From the NCBI RefSeq assembly GCF_002105465.1, contig NZ_NCSQ01000032.1:1-64000 (forward strand): a stretch of DNA of 64,000 nucleotides, given 5' to 3'. Under the pieces are notes generated by a model. That model worked only from the letters and a program-made list of their open reading frames with translations, ran no database searches and had not been told where the DNA came from. Each line of letters starts with the position of its first letter. Position 1 is the stretch's first letter. This document shows positions 9,165-18,031 of the stretch, piece after piece. Made by a program: the position numbers and the translations under genes. Origin of the DNA: Aquidulcibacter paucihalophilus. GTDB lineage: Bacteria; Pseudomonadota; Alphaproteobacteria; Caulobacterales; Aquidulcibacteraceae.

Positions 9165-9560
9165 ATGGATAAGGCCAATTTCGAAATCGTCGGAAACGTC
9201 GGCAAGATTGAGATCAAGACCTTCGGCAAGACCGGCAAACTCGCAACCCTCAGCGTCGCCACCTCCGAGCGCTGGAAGACCGAAGACGGCACCCAAAAGG
9301 ACCGTACCCACTGGCACCGCGTCACCGTCTTTGCCCCCGCCATCATCGCCCGCATCGAAACGATGGTCCAAAAGGGCACCCGGGTTCGCCTCCTCGGTCG
9401 CATCCGCCCCAGCTCTTACGATGACGATCAAGGCCGCACCCGCTACGTCATCGAGTTTGTCCTAGGCCCCTTCAGCGAACTTGAAGTCCTCGCTCGCGGC
9501 AAAGCCAAAACCGAAGGCCCTGACACCGAAGCAGACCTGCCGATGGAGACCGCCGCATAG
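9165..9560 (+). CDS. ssb: Single-stranded DNA-binding protein, element-encoded
   Basis: This 131-residue OB-fold protein begins MDKANFEIVGNVGKIE and has the SSB core: LATLSVATSERWK, THWHRVTVFA, KGTRVRLLGRIR and RTRYVIEFVLG. ATG 9165 has GGAGA eight bases upstream, and the SSB fold starts immediately, so upstream in-frame starts are rejected. It is shorter than housekeeping SSB and ends METAA rather than with the acidic DDDIPF-type tip that recruits host partners, so it probably coats DNA without the usual protein docking. Its place between ardC and the relaxase fits a role in protecting single strands during conjugation. It is transcribed alone or with the leader upstream and closed by a terminator. 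Confidence 0.88.
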   Translation: MDKANFEIVGNVGKIEIKTFGKTGKLATLSVATSERWKTEDGTQKDRTHWHRVTVFAPAIIARIETMVQKGTRVRLLGRIRPSSYDDDQGRTRYVIEFVLGPFSELEVLARGKAKTEGPDTEADLPMETAA

Positions 9561-9585
9561 TCACTTCATCCTAACAAATTAGCCC

Positions 9586-9615
9586 AAGGGCGGAGCCTAA
9601 CAGCTCCGCCCTTTT
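9586..9615 (+). terminator. Rho-independent terminator after ssb
   Basis: GGGCGGAGC (9588-9596) and GCTCCGCCC (9603-9611) form a perfect nine-base stem with a six-base loop, followed by TTTT. Confidence 0.9.
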
Positions 9616-9780
9616 CGCGTGCTCGGGTCTAGGCTGGGCTTCGGTTGCTGCTTTTGAGTAGCTTAGGGCGATGACATGCCTTCATAAGGCTATCATTCCT
9701 CCAATGTGTTTCGTTTTGTGGTGATCTGTTTCGAAGCGGGGTCATAAGGGGAACAGAGGAGATATGAGAGAAGGAGAGGC

Positions 9781-9812
9781 AAGATAAAGGGAGAAATTTT
9801 TTGCTTTATCTT
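9781..9812. repeat. Inverted repeat upstream of relaxase, candidate oriT element
   Basis: AAGATAAAG (9781-9789) is repeated inverted as CTTTATCTT (9804-9812) around a 14-base spacer with a T run. It lies in AT-rich DNA about 115 bases before the relaxase start. The octamer CATGAATT also occurs twice directly (9853-9860, 9863-9870). Inverted repeats near nic sites are usual just upstream of relaxase genes, so this is a candidate oriT. A weak terminator is an alternative. Confidence 0.45.
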
Positions 9813-9927
9813 ACTGATATTATTCGCAAAATAGGTGAATCTGATTGCGCCTCATGAATTGCCATGAATTACTGCGCCAATGGCTGGTTTCTGGGTCTTC
9901 GTGGGCCGCCATCTGGGAGTTGCGACC

Positions 9928-11538
9928 ATGGCTTATGGCAGTCAGGATCAGGGTGATCGCGGTAGCAGATCAGAGCCGGTCTTCACGCTTCAGGAGCGCT
10001 TAAGCCTGCGCCTCGCTAGCCATGGGGCCGAGGCGCAGGCTCGCTTGCCAAGCCGTCTCAAGGGTGATGGCGGCTCTGTCCGGGCATCCCTTGCCCGCAA
10101 GCTTGTCCATGCAAAGCTCTTTGGTCGTGGGAGTGGTGCGGCGGCTGGTGGCTTTGTTGGTGGTGGTCCAGCGGCGAAGAATGGCAGGGTTGGTTCCATT
10201 AGCGTGCGGGCTTCCCAGCGCGTTGTGGTGAAGGCCTTTGTGGCCCGCCACAAAGGCTCCCGCGCTGTTGCCAATCCCGGCAAGGCCATCGTCCAACATG
10301 TGAAGTATCTAGCCCGCGAAGGGGTTGGCTTTGATGGGTCAGAAGCTCACTTCTATGGACCCGCTGGCGAGCTTGCCCCAGAGGCCGTCAAAGAAGCTAC
10401 GCGAGCATGGGGCGATGATCGTCATCATTTCAGGCTGATCATCAGTCCAGAGCAAGCCGACAAGATGGAAGATCTTCAAGGCTATATCCGCGATGTGATG
10501 GGAGACGTTAGCCGTGATCTGAAAGAACCCGCCCTCACCTGGGTTGCTATCAATCATCATGATACCGATCAGCCCCATGCCCATGTCTTGATCCGGGGCA
10601 TCAGAGCCAATGGCTCGACCTTGATCATCCCACGCGAAATGATCAGCCAAGGCATCCGCCAACGGGCAGAAAGCCAGGCTCAGAGCCTACTTGGCGATAA
10701 GACACGCACAGAGGCCGAACAACAGCTCTTTGGCCGTACACGGGCAAACTATTGGACTGACATTGATCGGAAGCTCACCAAGCTCGCAGAAGCCAATGGC
10801 GGGTTACTCGCCTCAGAAGAGCTTACCCGCACTGACACGTTTGGAGCCGTTGCTCGCGGTCGGATCAATCATCTTGAGCGGATGGGGTTGGTTACACGCT
10901 CCAAGGCTGGTGTCGCCTTTGCGCCAGATATGAAGCAGCGGCTTGACACCCTTCAGCGCAGCAAGGATGAGATCCGCTCCTATTGGGACCGGGAGCGCAC
11001 GGCGGCCTTTGGGCAGCGGGGAGCACCCGAACAAAGCGTGGCCATGGAAAGCGAAGCTGCACCCTCGTCCCAACGCGAGGTCGACGCTTGCCCAGCTGTA
11101 GAGGTGGAGCAGCGCTTTGATCCAACAATCGACCGCCTCACCCCTCATGATGTCATTCTTGCGCGACGGGCAAATGGCGGAGACGCATCAGAACACCTTT
11201 CAGAGGCCATGGAGGCAGAACTGTGCGCTCGGGCAGATCATCTCATCAAGGCAGGCCATGGGGCCGCCCACGGCCGAGGAGTCGGATTCAAGGCCGAAAG
11301 CTGGTATGCTCTGCGCGACAAGGAATTCAAAGCCGCCGCCCGCGAACAATTGGGGCTTGAGCGCGGCTCTATCGGCGTCCAAGCCAATGCCTCGGAAGGA
11401 ACCGTCCTCGGCCATATCGATACAGCTCTTGGCCGCCATGCTGTCATTGATCGCGGGGTGAATGTCATCGCTGTTCGCGAGATCCCCGGCGCTGAGCTGG
11501 CTCTTGGGCAGGTCTTAGGTGCGGGGATTGGCCGGTGA
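9928..11538 (+). CDS. VirD2/DUF3363-type conjugative relaxase
   Basis: This 536-residue protein has relaxase hallmarks. QHVKYLAREG near residue 125 carries a tyrosine expected to attack the nic site. HHDTDQPHAHVLIRG near residue 209 is the histidine metal-binding motif. A long basic helical region and a C-terminal DUF3363-like part follow. ATG 9928 was preferred to ATG 9880 because GGGAG lies seven bases upstream. Relaxases nick oriT and pilot the strand into the recipient. It is somewhat shorter than many DUF3363 relaxases (600-700 residues). No coupling protein or mating-pair genes are in view, so the element may be mobilisable rather than self-transmissible, or its transfer genes lie to the left. 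Confidence 0.85.
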   Translation: MAYGSQDQGDRGSRSEPVFTLQERLSLRLASHGAEAQARLPSRLKGDGGSVRASLARKLVHAKLFGRGSGAAAGGFVGGGPAAKNGRVGSISVRASQRVVVKAFVARHKGSRAVANPGKAIVQHVKYLAREGVGFDGSEAHFYGPAGELAPEAVKEATRAWGDDRHHFRLIISPEQADKMEDLQGYIRDVMGDVSRDLKEPALTWVAINHHDTDQPHAHVLIRGIRANGSTLIIPREMISQGIRQRAESQAQSLLGDKTRTEAEQQLFGRTRANYWTDIDRKLTKLAEANGGLLASEELTRTDTFGAVARGRINHLERMGLVTRSKAGVAFAPDMKQRLDTLQRSKDEIRSYWDRERTAAFGQRGAPEQSVAMESEAAPSSQREVDACPAVEVEQRFDPTIDRLTPHDVILARRANGGDASEHLSEAMEAELCARADHLIKAGHGAAHGRGVGFKAESWYALRDKEFKAAAREQLGLERGSIGVQANASEGTVLGHIDTALGRHAVIDRGVNVIAVREIPGAELALGQVLGAGIGR

Positions 11539-11758
11539 CATATGTTGTTTGGACTAGTGCCAAAACTGCCACTACAGTGAAGTCAACGGTCCCTGCTGGA
11601 CCTTCGCTAGCGTGTGAAACACTTCGAAACGGATCCACTTAACCGCCCTCAAAGCGGTCCCAACTGCAATTTGTTTGAAAATAAAATGTGGGTACCGGTG
11701 TGGGTACGGGGTGGTCCGATTTTTAAGTTCTTGAAAAATAAGCGAAAATCAGTCGAAC
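11539..11758. other. Gap between relaxase and tRNA-Ser, candidate element end
   Basis: There is no gene here. TGTGGGTAC occurs twice (11687-11695 and 11699-11707), 12 bases apart, and GGTCC-CTGCT-GGACC (11588-11602) forms a small hairpin. The repeats next to the tRNA 3' end could be arm-type integrase binding sites. An open frame at 11614-11868 running through the tRNA is an artefact. Confidence 0.4.
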
Positions 11759-11848
11759 TGGCGGACAGAGAGGGATTCGAACCCTCGATGGGCTTTCACC
11801 CATACACGCGTTCCAGGCGTGCGCCTTCAACCACTCGGCCACCTGCCC
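11759..11848 (-). tRNA. tRNA-Ser (anticodon GGA)
   Basis: Read on the minus strand, the gene begins GGGCAGGTGGCCGAGTGG and has a long variable arm typical of serine tRNA. The anticodon stem-loop is CACGC-CTGGAAC-GCGTG, giving anticodon GGA (reads UCC/UCU). The T arm is GAGGG-TTCGAAT-CCCTC, the acceptor ends TCTGTCC, then discriminator G and encoded CCA. The acceptor pairs with two G-U wobbles. Its 3' end faces the mobile region, the usual geometry for tRNA-targeted integration. Confidence 0.95.
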
Positions 11849-11934
11849 GTTCGAAGGCGCGGGTATAAACATCGTGGCAGACTAAGCAAGCCATCAATGC
11901 ACACAAGAATGTAGTTGAGCGGTCTTTCGGCGCT

Positions 11935-12864
11935 TCAAGCCAGAAGTGGATCCACGAAAGCGTCAAAATGGGCCCAGAATTCAGCCCGGATGGCATCGAC
12001 TTCGTGCAAAAGCTCGTGCTTCGAGCCGGCCACGACGCGTAAGTGCCCATGGGGTACTTGGCCGCAAATGCGCACATGGGCCGCATTGTCCACAATCGTC
12101 TCCCCTTCCGCACTGACCACCAAGATCGGCACCGTGATTTGACCCAAGCGGGCGGGGGTAAAGGCAGCCATCGTCTTGATGGCTTCCACTAACCAGCCAT
12201 TGGTTGGCCCGGCAATCTGCAAGGCGGGCTGTTCCAACATCAAGGCATTATTGCGGGCAAAGCGCTTGGGATCATGGGTAACGTGATTGGCCTCAAAGGC
12301 CTCTGGCTGCCAGATGCTTGGCAAGGATGGCGCAACATCTTTGCCTTTACCGGCCGCGACCAAGGATTTAGCCAGAAGGCCCATACCGGGCGGGCCCAGA
12401 ATGCCCCACATGGGTGCCGAAAAAGCCGCACCAACCACGTTTGGGATCGCACCTGTCAACAAAGCTTCCAAACAGATCGTGCCGCCCATGGAATGGCTCA
12501 ACAAAATCCGCTTCCCGGTCAATCGATCCGCAACGGCCGCGACCGCGCGCGCCATATGATCGGTTGCTTTGGCAAAACTATCGAGATGACCAGCATGGGC
12601 GGTCGCACCCAATCGATCCGACCAGCCCTGCCCACGGTGATCAATGGTCAGAACATGAAAACCGCGCGCGAGAAGATCTGAAATCGTCTCGGCATATTTT
12701 TCAATATATTCCGTGCGGCCCGGCGCTAAGATCACGGACCCGCGCGGCTTATCCCCGGTATAGGGAACGAAGGCCGCGCGGATTGTTTTGTCGTCAGGCC
12801 CAAGGACGCGAAAGGTCTCAAGACCTGGGATCGCGTCTACAAAAGGGTCCTGAACCAGTTGCAT
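11935..12864 (-). CDS. Alpha/beta hydrolase, monoacylglycerol-lipase-like
   Basis: This 309-residue protein has the alpha/beta hydrolase layout: an oxyanion strand VILAPGRTEYIEKY, HRGQGWSDR, the nucleophile elbow SHSMGGT, and a C-terminal histidine in GSKHELLHE. It matches the serine-lipase family that includes bacterial lysophospholipase L2 and monoacylglycerol lipase. No signal peptide is seen, so it is probably cytoplasmic or membrane-associated. It starts seven bases after the SCP2-domain gene's stop, so the two form an operon; a lipid-handling pair is plausible. The natural ester substrate is not evident. Confidence 0.8.
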   Translation of the reverse strand: MQLVQDPFVDAIPGLETFRVLGPDDKTIRAAFVPYTGDKPRGSVILAPGRTEYIEKYAETISDLLARGFHVLTIDHRGQGWSDRLGATAHAGHLDSFAKATDHMARAVAAVADRLTGKRILLSHSMGGTICLEALLTGAIPNVVGAAFSAPMWGILGPPGMGLLAKSLVAAGKGKDVAPSLPSIWQPEAFEANHVTHDPKRFARNNALMLEQPALQIAGPTNGWLVEAIKTMAAFTPARLGQITVPILVVSAEGETIVDNAAHVRICGQVPHGHLRVVAGSKHELLHEVDAIRAEFWAHFDAFVDPLLA

Positions 12865-12871
12865 CAGACGA

Positions 12872-13168
12872 TTAGCCGATGATCGATTGCAGCTTCATGG
12901 CGATCGACATGTCGCCATCTACCTTCAGCTTGCCGCTCATGAAAGCGTTCATGCCGTTCAGGCGACCTTCGACCATATCAACGAAATCGCTGAGGGCGAT
13001 TTTCAAGGTGCAGTCGGCTGGACCATCGTCATTGGTTACGGCATTGCCGTTCTTGCCATCGATGTGGATTTTGCCGGCATCGCCGAAATCAAACTTCACG
13101 GTGTTGCCGAAAGCTGGCTTGGCTTCGACACGTTCTTTCATACCAGCAGTAATTGTCGCGAGATCCAT
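12872..13168 (-). CDS. SCP2 sterol-binding-domain protein
   Basis: This 98-residue protein is nearly all one SCP2 domain: VKFDFGDAGKIHIDG, then DCTLKIALSDFVDMVEGRLN and MSGKLKVDGDMSIAMKLQS. SCP2 domains bind fatty acyl chains or other hydrophobic ligands in a tunnel. As a stand-alone bacterial protein its ligand is unknown. It is transcribed with the downstream lipase-like hydrolase. The 151-base gap to the divergent FkbM gene should contain its promoter, but I could not define one. Confidence 0.85.
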   Translation of the reverse strand: MDLATITAGMKERVEAKPAFGNTVKFDFGDAGKIHIDGKNGNAVTNDDGPADCTLKIALSDFVDMVEGRLNGMNAFMSGKLKVDGDMSIAMKLQSIIG

Positions 13169-13319
13169 TTATTCCTCCCTGAGCGCATCCCGGAACTAGC
13201 TTGGGACGGCGCGGTGACTCCTTACTAGACCGGGACGAAGCCGAGGGGAAGCGGTACGTAACGTCAATTGGTGCGGCTATTTCCTTGCAAATGCAGATAA
13301 CGCATGGCAACTCACGACA

Positions 13320-14141
13320 ATGTCAAACGAAGTCAGTCCTTTCGGCACCTTTTCCCCATCGGCTTTTCAAAGTCGCGTCATCACCATGGCCCGAAGTTTT
13401 GATCCGGGACCTTTGAGCAAATTTGCCGCTTCGGTCGGAAAAAGGCTGATCTTTCCTGCGCTTACGGGACCGCTGGATTTGGTAACTTGGGGTGTGAAGA
13501 CCCGGATCGACCCCCGGCGAAACGTGACCGAAAAACGACTCATGTTTTCGCCTTCACGGTTTGAACTAGAAGAGCGGGAGTTGCTGCGTCGAGAGCTGAA
13601 GGCCGGCGATATCTTTGTCGATGTGGGGGCCAATGTCGGGGCCTATTCCCTCTGGGTTGGCCCCTTGATTGGGCCCAGTGGCAAAATCGTAGCCATTGAG
13701 CCCCAACCAAGCGTCCTAGCGCGGTTGCGGGCGAATTTCGCCCTCAATCCTGGGTTTAACGCCCATGTCTTTGGCTGCGGTGCCGGCGAGACCAACGGCT
13801 TTATGACGCTCTCGGTCGGCAGCAGCAATGAAGGTGGCGCTTCACTTGCCACCGTTAGCGGTGGTGCAGATCAAGTTGAAGTCGCCGTCCGCCCACTGAT
13901 CAGCATGATTGAAGAAGCACGCCTAGAGCGCATTGATGCACTCAAGATTGATATCGAGGGCTATGAGGACCGAGCCCTCCTGCCCTTTTTCAGCCAAGCA
14001 CCCAGGGGCCTTTGGCCACGACTTTTGATCCTGGAGCGCAGCGAAAAGGATTGGGCGAGCGACCTGATGGGCGCCCTTAAATCCTATGGCTACAGCCTGT
14101 CCTTTGCGACCAAGCGCAATTATGTGATGAAGCTGGCTTAA
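13320..14141 (+). CDS. FkbM-family SAM-dependent methyltransferase
   Basis: This 273-residue protein has an FkbM/Rossmann methyltransferase core: the SAM-binding motif FVDVGANVGAYSLWV, the acidic strand end KIVAIEPQP, and DALKIDIEGYEDRALLPFF, which is the FkbM signature. These enzymes methylate hydroxyl groups of sugars, lipids or secondary metabolites. ATG 13320 is used; an ATG at 13386 is an alternative that would remove the first 22 residues without touching the domain. It stands alone and converges on the sigma-54 regulator, overlapping its stop by four bases. Substrate unknown. Confidence 0.85.
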   Translation: MSNEVSPFGTFSPSAFQSRVITMARSFDPGPLSKFAASVGKRLIFPALTGPLDLVTWGVKTRIDPRRNVTEKRLMFSPSRFELEERELLRRELKAGDIFVDVGANVGAYSLWVGPLIGPSGKIVAIEPQPSVLARLRANFALNPGFNAHVFGCGAGETNGFMTLSVGSSNEGGASLATVSGGADQVEVAVRPLISMIEEARLERIDALKIDIEGYEDRALLPFFSQAPRGLWPRLLILERSEKDWASDLMGALKSYGYSLSFATKRNYVMKLA

Positions 14142-15649
14142 CCCGCCGCCCGCGCCATATGCTCTTCCAAGTCATATTCTTTGAGCTTGCGATACAGTGT
14201 TGAACGACCAATGCCTAAACGGCGGGCAACTTCAGTCATATGGCCCGCATAGAGGTCGATGGCATACTCAATAAGGTCGCGTTCAATTTGCTCTAAGGTG
14301 CGCAAATGGCCAGCTGGGTCAAAAATGGCGATGCCATTTCCAGCTTCAATCGCCGCAGCCAAAAGGTCGCTATTGGCTGGCATGGCTGGCAAGTCGATGG
14401 CGGCAGGCGCTGGAACCGCCGCAGGTGAAACCTCTGCGACAGGAGCGGATACTGGGACTTCCGAGACAAATTGCGGCAAAGCTGCTTGAACATGGGGGAA
14501 GTCTTCCGGCTGCAAGAAATCGCCATCGCACAAGACCACAGCCCGGAAGACAGTATTCTCAAGTTGGCGCACATTGCCCGGCCAATCAAAGCTTTGCAGC
14601 ATGGCCAAAGCCTGCGGCGAAGCCCCCAAAACCCGCTTACCTTCTTCGGCATTGATGCGGGTCACGAAATGCTTGATCAGGGCTGGAATATCTTCCATCC
14701 GCTCGCGCAGCGGCGGGGCATCGATTGGGAAGACGTTCAAGCGGTAATAGAGGTCTTCGCGGAAGCGGCCTTCGGCAACCAGCTTCGCCAAGTCCTTGTT
14801 GGTAGCAGCAATGATGCGCACATCGACCTTCACAGGCCGTTTGGAGCCGACAGGGTCGACTTCGCTTTCTTGTAAAGCGCGCAATAGCTTGACCTGAATA
14901 TCAAGGGGCAGCTCGCCCACTTCGTCGAGAAAGAGTGTACCGCCATCAGCCTCTTGGAACTTACCCAAGTGGCGATCATGGGCACCGGTGAAGGCACCCT
15001 TTTCATGACCGAACAAAATGCTTTCAACGAGATTTTCTGGGATCGCGCCACAGTTCACCGCAATAATGGGGCGGCCCGAACGCTCGCTCTCGCCATGGAT
15101 GGCGCGCGCAATCACTTCTTTACCAACCCCGCTTTCACCCAAGATCAGGACGGGGATATTAGAGGTCGCTGCCCGCTGACCCAGCCGGATCACTTGACGC
15201 ATGGCCGCAGCGCCCGCGACCATGTCGCTGAAGGTGAAAGTGCCAGCGGCCTTTTTCTTCAGGCGCTTTACCTCGCCCGACAATTCGCCGACTTTCAGCG
15301 CATTGCGGATCGAGACCATCACGCGCTCTGGGCTCGCAGGCTTCACGAAGAAGTCTGTCGCGCCAGCCTGCATTGCCTTCACAACCGTGTCGATGCCGCC
15401 AGAGGCCGTCAAAACAACAACGGGCAAATCATCGCGCTTGGCCCGAATAGCGGCCAAGGCCTCCATACCCGAAACGCCTGGCATGATCAGGTCCAAGAGG
15501 ACCACATCAACAGCTGGATCCATGGCTTGGGCGATCGCTTGCGCGCCGTCTTCAGCGGTCCGTGTCGCAAAGCCCTGGCGCTCCACAGCGCCCTGCAACA
15601 GGCGACGCTGCGATGGATCGTCATCAACGATTAGGACGGTCTTACTCAT
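14138..15649 (-). CDS. Sigma-54-dependent response regulator (NtrC family)
   Basis: This 503-residue three-domain activator starts at ATG 15649 ([11 protein letters not shown]), where the receiver domain begins; longer starts add unstructured residues. The receiver has the DDD acidic pocket and the phosphoacceptor in [11 protein letters not shown]. The AAA+ domain has Walker A GESGVGKE, the sigma-54-contacting GAFTGA loop and [11 protein letters not shown] Pro/Ala-rich linker leads to a Fis-type helix-turn-helix ([20 protein letters not shown]). In Caulobacter relatives such proteins include FlbD, NtrC, NtrX and TacA. The full receiver and length suggest a TacA/NtrC-type role, but I cannot assign it. 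No histidine kinase lies beside it. Confidence 0.88.
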   Translation of the reverse strand: MSKTVLIVDDDPSQRRLLQGAVERQGFATRTAEDGAQAIAQAMDPAVDVVLLDLIMPGVSGMEALAAIRAKRDDLPVVVLTASGGIDTVVKAMQAGATDFFVKPASPERVMVSIRNALKVGELSGEVKRLKKKAAGTFTFSDMVAGAAAMRQVIRLGQRAATSNIPVLILGESGVGKEVIARAIHGESERSGRPIIAVNCGAIPENLVESILFGHEKGAFTGAHDRHLGKFQEADGGTLFLDEVGELPLDIQVKLLRALQESEVDPVGSKRPVKVDVRIIAATNKDLAKLVAEGRFREDLYYRLNVFPIDAPPLRERMEDIPALIKHFVTRINAEEGKRVLGASPQALAMLQSFDWPGNVRQLENTVFRAVVLCDGDFLQPEDFPHVQAALPQFVSEVPVSAPVAEVSPAAVPAPAAIDLPAMPANSDLLAAAIEAGNGIAIFDPAGHLRTLEQIERDLIEYAIDLYAGHMTEVARRLGIGRSTLYRKLKEYDLEEHMARAAG

Positions 15650-15881
15650 TTTACCCACCAAATTCTTTGTTGCCGGGTTTTCCCGGTCATGACGCGTAAA
15701 ACACAGGGTTTGGCCCGCTGCTTTCACGTCTGTTCACCGCCCCTTCTACACACAGGATGTAAAGGCTGACTTAAAATGGGACACTTGCGGCGCAGAAAAC
15801 TGCACACAATGCCCCCTTGACCAAAACGGGCCAGAACGTCATGCCCACGCAACAACGCTTTACCTGATAAAGGCCATTGAA

Positions 15882-16970
15882 ATGTCAGTCGCGCCCCTAG
15901 CTGGAATTCTCGACATCGTCCCCTACAAAGGCGGTGAAGCCACCATCCCAGGGATTGAGAAGCCTTGGAAACTCTCGTCCAACGAAAACCCTTTAGGCTG
16001 CAGCCCTGCGGCCAAGCGCGCCTATCAAGCAGCGGCAGAGGATTTAGCGACCTATCCCGATGGCGACCATGCTGGCCTGCGCGCCGCGATTGCCAGCCGC
16101 TATGGTCTGGATGCCGGCCGCATCATGTGTGGCAGCGGCTCTGACGAGATCTTCCAGCTTTTGGGCCGCGCCTTCCTGGACCAAGGCGATGAAATTGTGC
16201 AATCCGCCCACGGCTTCTTGGTCTATCGGCTGACCGCTCAACAGGCCGGTGCAATTTGCGTTTCTGCGCCTGAAACCAATCTAACAGCCGATGTCGATGC
16301 CTTATTGGCCTGTGTGACATCCAAAACCAAGATCGTCTTTTTAGCCAATCCAAATAATCCAACCGGCACGTATCTGCCCTATTCGGAAATTAAGCGCTTG
16401 CATGCCGGTTTGCCTGACCATGTATTATTGGTGTTGGATGCGGCCTATAGCGAATATGTCCAAACCAATGACTATTCCTCTGGGTTGGAATTGGCGGGGG
16501 AAGCAGGCAATGTGCTGATGACGCGTACCTTCTCCAAAATCCATGGGCTTGCTGCCGCCCGCGTGGGTTGGTGCTATGGCCCGCAAGTGGTGATTGATGC
16601 GCTGAACCGGGTACGTGGCCCATTCAACATTAGCGCGCCGGGCCTAGCGGCTGCCGAAGCCGCTATCTTGGACCAAGACTTCGCCAACCAAAGCGTTGCT
16701 TTCAATACCCGCTGGCTCAGCTATTTGACCCAAGAGATTCGCGCCCTTGGCTTGGAGGTTACGCCCAGCGTTGGCAATTTCATTTTGGTGAAATTTCCCA
16801 GTGAAGCCGGAAAGACGTCAGAGGCCGCAGACGCCTATTTGCGGTCGCGGGGTGTGATTGTCCGTGCCGTGCGCGCCTATGGTCTCAACGCCTATTTGCG
16901 GATTTCGGTTGGGCTTGAGGAGCCAAATCGGCTGACCGTGGCCGCGCTTAAAGACTTCATGGCGTCCTGA
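15882..16970 (+). CDS. hisC: Histidinol-phosphate / aromatic aminotransferase
   Basis: This 362-residue type I/II PLP aminotransferase has WKLSSNENPLGCSP near the N-terminus, FLANPNNPTGTYLP, the aspartate strand LLVLDAAYSEYV, the PLP lysine in TFSKIHGLAAARVGW, and a C-terminal arginine in YLRISVGLEEPN. HisC converts imidazole-acetol phosphate to histidinol phosphate. When fused in operon with prephenate dehydrogenase, as here, family members often also transaminate prephenate or phenylpyruvate. The stop overlaps the tyrA start (TGATG), so the two are co-translated. It faces away from the sigma-54 regulator, with a 230-base promoter gap. Confidence 0.92.
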   Translation: MSVAPLAGILDIVPYKGGEATIPGIEKPWKLSSNENPLGCSPAAKRAYQAAAEDLATYPDGDHAGLRAAIASRYGLDAGRIMCGSGSDEIFQLLGRAFLDQGDEIVQSAHGFLVYRLTAQQAGAICVSAPETNLTADVDALLACVTSKTKIVFLANPNNPTGTYLPYSEIKRLHAGLPDHVLLVLDAAYSEYVQTNDYSSGLELAGEAGNVLMTRTFSKIHGLAAARVGWCYGPQVVIDALNRVRGPFNISAPGLAAAEAAILDQDFANQSVAFNTRWLSYLTQEIRALGLEVTPSVGNFILVKFPSEAGKTSEAADAYLRSRGVIVRAVRAYGLNAYLRISVGLEEPNRLTVAALKDFMAS

Positions 16971-17935
16971 TGTCGCACCAAGCCAGCCCGTTTGATACTT
17001 TGGCCATTATTGGTGTCGGCTTGATCGGCTCATCCTTAGCGGCTGCCGCTCAGGACAATGCCCTTGCCAAACGGATTATCTTGTATGACCGCGACCCCTA
17101 TGTCCGAGGTCGCGCACGAGAATTGGGGCTGGGTGAGGTTAGCGAAACAATTGAGGCTGCCGTCTCAGAGGCTGACTTGATCATCCTGTGCACACCGCCT
17201 GCGACCATGGGGGCAATTGGCGCACAGATTGGGGCCCATGTTAAGGCTGGTGCCATTGTCACCGATGTTGGCTCCGTCAAAGAAGCCATTGTGCAACAAT
17301 TACAACCGGTCTTGCCTGAAACCTGCTACTTGATTCCTGGCCACCCAATTGCCGGGGTGGAGAAATCGGGCCCCGATGCGGGCTTTGCCACCTTGTTTGA
17401 AGGCCGCTGGGCCATTTTGACCCCGCTCGTTGACCCCCGTCCCGCCTATCAACAGGGGGTGGAACGTTTGACCCATTTCTGGGAGGGTATGGGGGCGAAG
17501 GTTGAATGTATGGACCCCGTGCGTCACGACCAAGTTCTGGCCATGACCAGCCATCTTCCGCACTTGATCGCCTTTTGCGTTGTCGCGACTGCCCAAGATG
17601 TCGAAGCGGTGACCGATAGCGAAGTTGTGAAATATTCAGCGGGCGGCTTTCGGGACTTTACCCGGATCGCAGCCTCTGACCCCACGATGTGGCGCGATGT
17701 GTTCCTGATGAATAAGGATGCGGTGCTTGATTTGCTGGGCCGCTTCTCCGAGGACTTAACCGCCTTGCGCCGCGCGATTCGTTGGGGCGATGGCGATACT
17801 CTGTTCTCGACGTTTGAACGCGCACGCGCCATGCGCCGCGAAGTGATTGAGGCCGGTCAGGACACGGCCATAACAAACTTTGGGCGCGATCTGACTGCGT
17901 CGAAAAAATCTGCGAGCGACAGCAAATCTGAGTGA
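16970..17935 (+). CDS. tyrA: Prephenate/arogenate dehydrogenase
   Basis: This 321-residue protein has an N-terminal NAD(P) fold with GVGLIGSSLAAAA and ILYDRD, then the TyrA motifs TDVGSVKEAIV, PGHPIAGVEKSGP and MTSHLPHLIAFC with its substrate-binding histidine. The C-terminal helical domain is complete (SAGGFRDFTRIA). It makes 4-hydroxyphenylpyruvate or tyrosine in aromatic amino-acid synthesis. Without ACT or chorismate-mutase fusion it is the plain cyclohexadienyl dehydrogenase type. It is translationally coupled to hisC. Confidence 0.93.
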   Translation: MSHQASPFDTLAIIGVGLIGSSLAAAAQDNALAKRIILYDRDPYVRGRARELGLGEVSETIEAAVSEADLIILCTPPATMGAIGAQIGAHVKAGAIVTDVGSVKEAIVQQLQPVLPETCYLIPGHPIAGVEKSGPDAGFATLFEGRWAILTPLVDPRPAYQQGVERLTHFWEGMGAKVECMDPVRHDQVLAMTSHLPHLIAFCVVATAQDVEAVTDSEVVKYSAGGFRDFTRIAASDPTMWRDVFLMNKDAVLDLLGRFSEDLTALRRAIRWGDGDTLFSTFERARAMRREVIEAGQDTAITNFGRDLTASKKSASDSKSE

Positions 17936-18031
17936 AATTCCCTGCGGGTTTCACGATGGTAAACCAAACGTTAACCAGTTCAGCCTCCAAGATTTGGGTG
18001 TGAAGATTCCTTACATCCTCGGGAGAAGCCC

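Noticed and set aside
11614-11868. 84-codon rightward open frame across the tRNA
   Set aside because: It reads through the antisense of tRNA-Ser; the REGFEPS segment is the usual false translation of a serine tRNA.
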